A model generated the notes under the pieces. It made no database searches and was not told the origin of the DNA. It was given only the letters and a program-made list of their open reading frames with translations. Of a stretch of DNA of 12,110 bases, positions 6,112 to 12,110 are shown in pieces. The stretch's first letter is position 1. Every line of letters starts with the position of its first letter. The stretch is from JAFALX01 sp050734185 (GTDB taxonomy: Bacteria; Chloroflexota; Dormibacteria; Aeolococcales; Aeolococcaceae), in the NCBI GenBank assembly GCA_050734185.1, contig JBOHUE010000063.1, forward strand, positions 1 to 12,110. Direction: 5' to 3'. Made by a program: the position numbers and the translations under genes.

Positions 6112-6441
6112 ATGCCCACGTTCGTCCGCAACCGCGTCCTCAATCAACTCACGTGGACCGAGGAACTCGAAACTGCGCGAGTCAAGCGGCGCGAGACGCT
6201 CTGCGAGCTCGACGGTCTGCTGACACAGTTGGAAGAAGTGAACCTGCGCGGTGGCCACATCCCCACCCGAGTGCTCGTGGCGCTGCGACGTCGCGGCGTC
6301 GCGTTCGGTCCGCGCGTCGGCGCGGCCGAATTGATCGAAGCGGTTTTCTCCGTGCAGGAGCAGTTCATGCGCCAGCCCAACGGGCTCGCCGGCGTCGACG
6401 CCGGGGCGCTCGCGGAGCTGCGCCGCCGGTTGGCCTCCTGA
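6112..6441 (+). CDS. Conserved-looking hypothetical protein upstream of rpiA
   Basis: This is a 109-residue soluble protein I cannot assign to a family. It has a basic N-terminus (MPTFVRNRVLNQ) and a likely long helix (TWTEELETARVKRRETLCELDGLLTQLEEVN) with alternating charges that could form a coiled coil. The sequence GGHIPTRVLVALRRRGVAFGP follows, then a second amphipathic helix (AAELIEAVFSVQEQFM) and an Arg-rich end. It has no signal peptide, membrane segment or clear metal motif; its one Cys is at residue 31. A strong Shine-Dalgarno sequence and ordinary codon use support it. Its TGA overlaps the apparent CTG start of rpiA, so the two are probably cotranscribed and coupled. A LexA-like site and a G-free leader lie upstream. 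A structural or regulatory partner role is possible but is not shown by the sequence. Confidence 0.8.
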   Translation: MPTFVRNRVLNQLTWTEELETARVKRRETLCELDGLLTQLEEVNLRGGHIPTRVLVALRRRGVAFGPRVGAAELIEAVFSVQEQFMRQPNGLAGVDAGALAELRRRLAS

Positions 6442-7100
6442 GCCAGGAGGACGCCAAGCGGGCGGTCGGCGCTGCTGCCGCCGCGATGGTCGAGGACGGC
6501 ATGCGCGTCGGGCTCGGCACCGGATCCACCGCACACTGGTTCATCCTCGGCGTCGCCGTGCGCGCCCGGGAGGGGTTGCGCGTCACCTGCTGCGCCACGT
6601 CTGAGGCGACCGCCCAGCTGGCCGCGTCGCACGGGCTCGACGTCCGCGAGCTCGGCGCCGGCGGCGTCGACCTCGCCGGCGACGGTGCGGACGCGGTCGA
6701 CCCCGACCTGCGACTCATAAAAGGAGGGGGCGGCGCGCACGTGCGCGAGAAGATCGTGGCCGCCGCAGCGGACCGCTTCGTGGTGCTGGTGGACGAGACG
6801 AAGCTGTGCGACGTGCTGCCGGGCTGGGTACCGATCGAGCTCGTGCCGTACGGCTGCGAGCGAACGCTGGCGACGCTCGCGTCGCTGGGCGCGACCGTGA
6901 CGCTGCGCGACACGCGCAGCGACAACGGCAACGTGCTCGCGGACTGTCGCTTCGACGCGATGGAGGACCCCGAAGGGCTCGCGGCGCGGCTCGACGCGGT
7001 GCCCGGCGTGGTCGGGCACGGGTTGTTTCTCGGCATGACCGACCTGCTGCTCGTCGCCAGAGCCGACGGCAGCATCGAGGAGCGAGCGCCCAAGCGGTGA
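6438..7100 (+). CDS. rpiA: Ribose-5-phosphate isomerase A, apparent CTG start
   Basis: RpiA interconverts ribose 5-phosphate and ribulose 5-phosphate in the pentose phosphate pathway. The product has 220 residues. GTGSTA (27-32) is the phosphate loop. DGAD (82-85) holds the catalytic aspartates, KGGGGAHVREK (95-105) holds Lys95 and the general base Glu104, and DNGNVLAD is typical of the C-terminal part. No ATG, GTG or TTG gives a proper N-terminus: the in-frame ATG at 6087 would add about 117 junk residues from the frame overlapping the upstream gene, and the ATG at 6486 would remove the first helix. Starting at CTG 6438 gives MSQEDAKRAVGAAA, which aligns without gaps to E. coli MTQDELKKAVGWAA. 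This CTG overlaps the TGA of the upstream ORF (CTGA), so start by translational coupling is likely. A point change from ATG or GTG or a sequencing error is the alternative. Confidence 0.93.
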   Translation: MSQEDAKRAVGAAAAAMVEDGMRVGLGTGSTAHWFILGVAVRAREGLRVTCCATSEATAQLAASHGLDVRELGAGGVDLAGDGADAVDPDLRLIKGGGGAHVREKIVAAAADRFVVLVDETKLCDVLPGWVPIELVPYGCERTLATLASLGATVTLRDTRSDNGNVLADCRFDAMEDPEGLAARLDAVPGVVGHGLFLGMTDLLLVARADGSIEERAPKR

Positions 7101-7125
7101 AGCGACGCCGGCACCGAGCTAGTGT
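7097..7125 (+). promoter_or_regulatory. Candidate promoter of tRNA-Val
   Basis: GTGAAG (7097-7102) and TAGTGT (7120-7125) are 17 bases apart, and transcription would begin a few bases before the mature tRNA. The -10 fits TANNNT; the -35 matches TTGACA in only three positions. It overlaps the rpiA stop codon, so read-through from rpiA is also possible. Confidence 0.3.
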
Positions 7126-7134
7126 TGAGCGTGA

Positions 7135-7208
<74 letters not shown>

Positions 7209-7220
7209 CGCTGGGACTGC

Positions 7221-8786
7221 TCAGGCGACGAGCTCGCGATAGATCCCGGCGCGATCCTTGCCCTCGCGCTTCGCCGCGTACATCGCAACGTCGGCGCGGC
7301 GCAGCAGCTCGTCGCACGTGTCCGCATCGCTGTCGACCACCGCGATGCCGATGGTGCCGCGCGCGGACAGCCTCAAACCGTCGACCGAGATCGGCTCGCG
7401 CAGGTTCTGCAGGATGCGGCCGGCGACGGCCGCGAGCTGACGCTGATCGGGCGCGTGCTCGATGAGCACCGCGAACTCGTCACCGCCGAGGCGAGCCGCG
7501 AGATCGGTCGGCCGCACTGAGCGGCGCAGGCGGTCGGCCACGATCGTCAGCACGCGGTCACCGGTCCCATGACCGTGCGTGTCGTTGATGCCCTTGAACT
7601 CGTCGAGGTCGATGAACAGCACGGCGCCTCGCGTGCGCAGCTCCTTCGCCACCAGCAGCGCCTGCGCAACAGACTCGCGAAAGTACGCGCGGTTCACGAG
7701 TCCGGTCAGCGCGTCGTGGTTCGCCTGGTGTCGCAGCTCGCGCTCGCGTGCGCGCAGCATGATGAACAGGCGCGTGTTGTCCTTGACCACCAGGTACTGG
7801 CGCACGAGCACAAGGCTGACCAGCGCGAGCAGGGTCGCGAACGTGAAGCGGCTGACCGTACCCGTCGTGATGTGCTCCACGATGACGACGCCCACGGCCG
7901 CGAGGAGCGGCGGATAGGGGAGGAGAACGGTCAGGTGCGAGGGCAGCACGCGGGGCGTCGCCACGTCGCGCACCGGACGTGCGACGGAGTGCAGCGCCGC
8001 AAGCGCGATCAGTGCGTAGCCGACGATCCAGCCGCCGTCGAGCACGTTGCCCGCGCCATATGTGTTCGCCGCGGTGCCGTACGCGAACGAGCTGTCCGCA
8101 ACGGCTGCGGCGGCGAGGCCGCCGGCGATGAGCAGCAGCGGTGCGCGCCCGCGATGCGCCACCCGGCCGACGCGCACCAGGACCATGGTCATGATGACGA
8201 CGTCGCTGATCGGATAGAGAAGGCTCAGCACCATGGCGAGCGGCGAATCGGCGCCCGCCTTGTACACCGCGCCCAGCGTCGTGTTCCAGCTGATCACAAG
8301 CAGTGCCGCCGCGATCATGAGGCCCTCGAGCACCGTGCGGACGTGGGTGCGGGCGCGCTCGTTGGCGACGGGCAGCGACAGCACACCCGCGATTGCCAGC
8401 GGCACCGCGAGCAGGTAGCCGGCGTCCGCGAGCGACGGGAACGGTACCTGGATGTCGCGTACCACCTGGTACCAGTCCCACACCGACTGGCCGAGGCCCC
8501 AAGAGAGCGCTGACGCGCCGATCAAGGCCCAGGCCAGGCGCACCCGATCACGATGGCGGAGCGCAGCGACGGCGCAGCACGCGGCGGCGACGAGAGCGGC
8601 GAACGTTTCCGCGAGGTTGTCGAAGATCGTGTATGTGGCTCGCCCCGCCGCCTGCGTCTGCAGGACGACGATGCATCCCAGCGCAAACAGCACGGTGCCG
8701 GCGGCCACCGCCGGCCACCAGTCGCGGCGCGTGAGGCGTGCTACGTCGGCGGACACGCCCCGATTGTTGTGTTCGGGACGTGACAT
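7221..8786 (-). CDS. Membrane-anchored GGDEF diguanylate cyclase
   Basis: This 521-residue protein should make cyclic di-GMP from two GTP. The N-terminal 330 or so residues are a multi-pass membrane domain of about nine or ten helices, including 26-43, 61-76, 84-100, 121-139, 152-168, 183-206, 215-231, 253-267 and 311-330. Short conserved-looking acidic/aromatic motifs lie between them: WDWYQVVRD (103-111), PSLADAGYL (117-125), YPISD (191-195) and DSSFAY (231-236). A helical linker (340-356) leads to the GGDEF domain (about 357-521). The active-site motif GGDEF (434-438) and metal-binding FIDLDEF are intact, and the inhibitory I-site RPTD (425-428) is present. It is the second gene of a pair, 43 bases after the upstream GGDEF-EAL gene. 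The ATG at 8786 is preferred, but an ATG at 8840 overlapping the upstream stop is possible; neither has a good Shine-Dalgarno sequence. The sensed signal is unknown. Confidence 0.92.
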   Translation of the reverse strand: MSRPEHNNRGVSADVARLTRRDWWPAVAAGTVLFALGCIVVLQTQAAGRATYTIFDNLAETFAALVAAACCAVAALRHRDRVRLAWALIGASALSWGLGQSVWDWYQVVRDIQVPFPSLADAGYLLAVPLAIAGVLSLPVANERARTHVRTVLEGLMIAAALLVISWNTTLGAVYKAGADSPLAMVLSLLYPISDVVIMTMVLVRVGRVAHRGRAPLLLIAGGLAAAAVADSSFAYGTAANTYGAGNVLDGGWIVGYALIALAALHSVARPVRDVATPRVLPSHLTVLLPYPPLLAAVGVVIVEHITTGTVSRFTFATLLALVSLVLVRQYLVVKDNTRLFIMLRARERELRHQANHDALTGLVNRAYFRESVAQALLVAKELRTRGAVLFIDLDEFKGINDTHGHGTGDRVLTIVADRLRRSVRPTDLAARLGGDEFAVLIEHAPDQRQLAAVAGRILQNLREPISVDGLRLSARGTIGIAVVDSDADTCDELLRRADVAMYAAKREGKDRAGIYRELVA

Positions 8787-8829
8787 AGCTGCCGCATCCG
8801 CAACACGGCCTGCGAACGGAGTGGCGCTG

Positions 8830-11529
8830 TCAGCCGGCATGGAGCACGGGCGCGGCGACCTCTTCGAGGAACCGGGGCACGCCGAGCGCGAATCCCTGCC
8901 CGTAGCGCACGCCGAGCTGCTGCACACGCAGGATCATGTGGTCGTCTGAGATGCCCTCCGCGATGACGTCGGCGCCGCTGGACTCGGCGAAGGTCACGAT
9001 CGCGCGCACCGCCGACGCCGGTCCGCTCTCGTCGAGGTTCTCGGTGAGGCTGCGCGCGACCTTGATGAATTCCGGCTCGGCCGCCGCGAGCACCTCGAGG
9101 GTGGAGTGCCCCTCGCCGACGTCGTCGAGCGCGAACCGGAAGCCATGCGAGCGGTAGTCGGCGAGCACGGCGCGCAAGCGCTGCCGGTTGGAGATCACCT
9201 CGCGCTCGCTGATCTCGAGCACGATCGAGGTGGGCGAGCGCGACACCCAGCGCAGCAGCATGAGCATCTGGTCGCTGCCGTGCACGGGGTCGAGCAGCGC
9301 CCACGACGAGACGTTGACGAACAGCGGCTGATCGGGTGGCAGCGTCGCCGCGCCCTCGAGCGCAGCGCGGCGGCTGAGCCAGTCGAGATCGCGCGCGTAC
9401 CCGAAGCGGTGCGCGGCTGCGAACAACTCCTCGACCGACATCTCCGCCGCCACTCCGCGGGGCCGCAGCAACGCCTCATGCCCAATCACTGCCCCGCTCT
9501 GCATCTCGACGATCGGCTGGTACGCGGAGCGCAGATAGCGAGCGTCGAGGATCGCCTCCAGTCGCGCCACCAAGCCGGCAGATCTGCTGATGGCGGTGTT
9601 GCCGGTGTCGACGACGACACCTCCGCGCTGCACCCGTTTGGCGTGGAGCAGCGCCGAGTCGGCGCGCGCTACCAGCTCCTCACCGGTTTCGGCAGCATCC
9701 CACTGCGCGACACCGGCCGAGACGGCGTCCGGCGTCGCCGCGATCAAGCGTTCGAGCACTCCCGACGCCTGCGTCGCGGTGCAGCCGGGCATGATGACGG
9801 CGAACTCGTCGCCGCCGAATCGCGCCAGGAAATCCGTCTCGCGCAATGCCGCGACCCACGCGTGCACCGCGTTCTCCAGCAGCAGGTCGCCGCGCTGATG
9901 ACCCCAGTCGTCGTTGAACTGCTTGAAGTCGTCCAGGTCGAGCATGGCCACGCACAGCGGCTCGGCCGAGCGTGCCGCGTGCGTGATGACGTAGTCGAGG
10001 CGCTCGTTCCACGCGCGCCGGTTGGGCACGCCGGTGAGCGGATCAATGCGAGCCGCCTCACTGAGCGCGGCCTCGCCGCGCTTGCGCGCGCTGATGTCCT
10101 GCAGCAGTGCGACCACCCGCTCCTGGCCGTCCTGCGCCACGATCGCAACCGCTGCCGCGACATCGACGATGCCGCCGTCCTTGCACATGACACGGCTCTC
10201 GAAGCTCACCGGGTCACGCGTCTCGAGCAGCTCCGCGAACCGCGCGCGCGGCTCCTCGCGTTCCGGCTCCGGCACAAGGTCCAGGAGCCGTCGCCCGAGC
10301 AGCTCCTCGCGTTCAAACCCGGTGATGCGCAGCACGGCGTCGTTGGCGTCGACGATGCGGCCGTGCTCGGTGACGAGGATGCCCGCGCCCAGCTGCGCCA
10401 CCGCGGCGAGCACGGTCTCGGTGCGAGCCGTCTGTTCGCGGATGCGCTCGGTGAGGCGAGTGCGGTCCACGGCAAGCGCGAGCGAATGGGCGAACACCGC
10501 GAGGGTGCGCAGCTCGTCGCCGCCGAACACCGGGGTGAACACGCCGCCCGTGACGGCAAGCCACGCCGGCTCGCCACTCAGTCGCGTCGGCGCCACCAGC
10601 GTCGACGTGCCGAACACCCCGGGAAGCCCGGGGCTTGCTAGCCGGATCTGGATCGCCAGCTGCTGCGCCGCTTGGGCACTCATTCCTTGAAAGGCAAGCG
10701 GCGCGCCGTAGGCGGTGACGAAAACGCCTGCGTCCGCGCCGAGGAAGCGAGCCCCCCAGGCAACGCCGCGCGCGGCCATCGCGGCGCGGTCGCTCGCGTG
10801 CATGACGAGGCCCTGCATCGCCTCGCTGTACGCGTCCTGCTCGTGGCTCCGCCAGATCCGCCGCAGCCATTGCGGCGGCATGAACCCGATGCCGAACAGC
10901 GGGATCACCAGGGTTGCCAGAGATTGGAAGGTCAATGACACCACCTGCGGCGGCGAGGACCTGCCCACCGCCGCCGTACCGGCGAAGCCGAGCACCGCGA
11001 GCCCGAGTGCCGCTGCAAGCCCGAGGTACGCGACCGCGAGCACGCGCAGCCGGCCGCGCTGCACTGCCGGGCGATTCCGCGCCGCGTTCCAGAAGCACAG
11101 GGCAGGCTCGGCGATGCAGACGGCCCAGCCGCCGATCAGCACCACTGCGACCAGCGCCACGTACGGCGAGGGCGCGGATCCGCCACCGGAGACCACGACC
11201 GGGATGGCGAAGAGCGTGACCGCACAGGCGCCGGTCAGGACCAGCGAGTGCGCCCGCGGAGAGATGGGCACGAGCTGGTGACGCACCTGGAGCAGCGCGT
11301 AGCCGGAGCCCACGAAGGCGAGCAGGTCGACGATCGCCAGCGGGATCGGCAGGTGCCCGATCGGCACCGTCTGGCGAAGGATGCTGACGACTGCTAGCAG
11401 GCCGAGTGCGAGCGCGAGATACGCGCGGGCGGCGCCGCGGCCGCGGAGCCAGTGGACGAACGCCACCAGGCCGACCAGCGCGAACCCTGCTGCGTCGAGG
11501 TGGCCGAGCGCCGCCGTCGCCTCAGCCAC
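8830..11529 (-). CDS. Membrane-anchored GAF-like/PAS/GGDEF/EAL cyclic-di-GMP enzyme
   Basis: This 899-residue protein has both synthesis and breakdown domains for cyclic di-GMP. Order: about seven membrane helices (about 11-216), a GAF-like region (about 232-356), a helical linker, a PAS domain (about 371-482, GILVTEHGRIVDANDAVLRI), a GGDEF domain (about 490-645) and an EAL domain (about 655-895). GGDEF (572-576) and the I-site RETD (563-566) are intact. The EAL domain keeps its known catalytic residues: Glu685 (EALLR), Asn739, Glu772, Asp802-Asp803, Lys823, Glu858 and Gln878. Loop 6 reads DDVGEGHS instead of the common DDFGTGYS. Both activities are therefore possible, or one may regulate the other. 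The start is GTG at 11529, with TGGAGG 9 bases upstream. An ATG slightly further upstream is in another frame. The GAF and PAS parts should sense a cytoplasmic ligand or redox state, which the sequence does not identify. Confidence 0.93.
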   Translation of the reverse strand: MAEATAALGHLDAAGFALVGLVAFVHWLRGRGAARAYLALALGLLAVVSILRQTVPIGHLPIPLAIVDLLAFVGSGYALLQVRHQLVPISPRAHSLVLTGACAVTLFAIPVVVSGGGSAPSPYVALVAVVLIGGWAVCIAEPALCFWNAARNRPAVQRGRLRVLAVAYLGLAAALGLAVLGFAGTAAVGRSSPPQVVSLTFQSLATLVIPLFGIGFMPPQWLRRIWRSHEQDAYSEAMQGLVMHASDRAAMAARGVAWGARFLGADAGVFVTAYGAPLAFQGMSAQAAQQLAIQIRLASPGLPGVFGTSTLVAPTRLSGEPAWLAVTGGVFTPVFGGDELRTLAVFAHSLALAVDRTRLTERIREQTARTETVLAAVAQLGAGILVTEHGRIVDANDAVLRITGFEREELLGRRLLDLVPEPEREEPRARFAELLETRDPVSFESRVMCKDGGIVDVAAAVAIVAQDGQERVVALLQDISARKRGEAALSEAARIDPLTGVPNRRAWNERLDYVITHAARSAEPLCVAMLDLDDFKQFNDDWGHQRGDLLLENAVHAWVAALRETDFLARFGGDEFAVIMPGCTATQASGVLERLIAATPDAVSAGVAQWDAAETGEELVARADSALLHAKRVQRGGVVVDTGNTAISRSAGLVARLEAILDARYLRSAYQPIVEMQSGAVIGHEALLRPRGVAAEMSVEELFAAAHRFGYARDLDWLSRRAALEGAATLPPDQPLFVNVSSWALLDPVHGSDQMLMLLRWVSRSPTSIVLEISEREVISNRQRLRAVLADYRSHGFRFALDDVGEGHSTLEVLAAAEPEFIKVARSLTENLDESGPASAVRAIVTFAESSGADVIAEGISDDHMILRVQQLGVRYGQGFALGVPRFLEEVAAPVLHAG

Positions 11530-11538
11530 GCGGCCGGA

Positions 11539-11544
11539 CCTCCA
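11539..11544 (-). promoter_or_regulatory. Ribosome binding site of the GGDEF-EAL gene
   Basis: On the minus strand TGGAGG ends 9 bases before the GTG at 11529. It selects this start in a stretch where an ATG overlaps the same sequence in a different frame. Confidence 0.6.
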
Positions 11545-11639
11545 TGCATCCGATCTTCACGACGGCGCAGTGCGGAGCACATACCCAACGCGCAACGGAC
11601 TCGTGACACCGCGGAGCGGGTTTGGTCGGGCCTAGTAGC

Positions 11640-12110
11640 TCACTCGATTCGCTTCAGACACAGGTCGTGGGGCGGCTCGCTCCCCAGAACCGCGTACGGG
11701 ACGTCGGCGGACCCCCGCTTGCGCACCCACGCCGCCGCATCGTCTGAGTAGTAGGTGGCGCACAGCCGCTCCGCCGTGCCCACGTCGCGGAAGTGGTGCA
11801 CCGCGTCGGCATCGAGCCGCAGATGCCGGAAGCCGTGGCGGCGGAACCACGCCGGATCCTCCGGCCAGATGACCGCGATGAGGCCGCCGGGACGCACGAC
11901 GCGCTCGGCTTCGAGCAGGGCGGTGCCACCGCCGTGCGGCCCGTGCTTGGTGAACGACGAGCACGCCACGGCGACGTCGACGTCGCCCTCGCCGAGCGGG
12001 AGCGCCCGGAACGGCGCGCGGCAGGTGGTGATGTTCCGGGTGCCGTCGCGGCGGGCGGCGTCGAGGAGCAGGCGCAGCATCGCCGGCACCGCGTCGACGG
12101 CGATCACCTC
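11640..12110 (-). CDS. Class I SAM-dependent methyltransferase, C-terminal part (5' partial)
   Basis: The frame is open to the window edge, so the N-terminus with the glycine-rich SAM motif I is missing; 156 residues are visible. EMIAVDAVPAMLRLL is the strand-2 region whose acidic residue binds the SAM ribose. FRALPLGEGDVDVAVACSSF is the motif II-like stretch, and EAERVVRPGGLIAVIWPED is the post-motif III signature of UbiE/Methyltransf_11 enzymes. The C-terminal extension (FRDVGTAERLCATYYSDDAAAWVRKRGS) is not diagnostic. The substrate (quinone, small molecule or other) cannot be told. A gap of 110 bases separates it from the GGDEF-EAL gene on the same strand. No clear terminator or strong promoter is visible in the gap, so cotranscription is possible but not shown. 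Confidence 0.88.
   Translation of the reverse strand, partial: EVIAVDAVPAMLRLLLDAARRDGTRNITTCRAPFRALPLGEGDVDVAVACSSFTKHGPHGGGTALLEAERVVRPGGLIAVIWPEDPAWFRRHGFRHLRLDADAVHHFRDVGTAERLCATYYSDDAAAWVRKRGSADVPYAVLGSEPPHDLCLKRIE

Noticed and set aside
6087..6437. N-terminal extension of the rpiA frame back to an ATG at 6087
   Set aside because: These codons overlap the 109-residue ORF in another frame and translate to an Arg/Ala-rich string with no RpiA similarity; RpiA homology begins at the CTG at 6438.
9106..10641. 511-codon open frame on the plus strand inside the GGDEF-EAL gene
   Set aside because: It is antisense to a gene with complete PAS, GGDEF and EAL motifs. The translation (long runs of R, H, Q and E) shows no domain and looks like a GC-bias artefact.

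Overview
The window is high-GC bacterial chromosome with densely packed genes. It most resembles an actinobacterium, possibly a deep-branching one such as Thermoleophilia. The grounds are strong G/C bias at third codon positions, GTG and apparently CTG starts, candidate leaderless promoters, an IdeR/DtxR-type iron box and the roughly 540-residue P5C dehydrogenase type. The class-level guess is inference. I see no mobile element, CRISPR array, rRNA or phage gene. The longest stretch without a gene is 187 bases (5925-6111), so there is no unexplained gap above 300 bases.

Left part (1-2576): the C-terminal catalytic domain of a 2-oxoacid dehydrogenase E2 acyltransferase, cut by the window edge, is followed by a small, possibly leaderless and possibly frameshifted ORF. 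Next, on the minus strand, is a complete L-glutamate gamma-semialdehyde (P5C) dehydrogenase, pruA, from proline catabolism.

Central plus-strand block (2671-7208): lipA and lipB (lipoate synthesis) overlap by four bases. Seven bases later comes a DtxR-family regulator whose stop codon lies inside a near-consensus DtxR/IdeR iron box. That box sits directly upstream of an EfeU/FTR1 iron permease gene. Lipoyl synthase (two Fe-S clusters), an iron-type regulator and an iron importer therefore form one cluster, and a lipoate-dependent E2 lies nearby. After the longest intergenic region, which holds a match to the Gram-positive LexA consensus and a G-free leader stretch, comes an unknown 109-residue protein. 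It is coupled to rpiA (ribose-5-phosphate isomerase A), which appears to start at a CTG overlapping the upstream stop. A tRNA-Val(UAC) closes the block.

Right part (7221-12110), minus strand: a two-gene cyclic-di-GMP unit. A membrane-anchored GAF-like/PAS/GGDEF/EAL protein is followed by a membrane-anchored GGDEF diguanylate cyclase. Upstream of them is the C-terminal part of a class I SAM-dependent methyltransferase, cut by the window edge.

Most of the region is ordinary core metabolism. The parts most worth a second look are the iron cluster, especially a DtxR homologue that seems to lack primary-site metal ligands beside a canonical iron box, the CTG start of rpiA, and the LexA-like site before the unknown gene.
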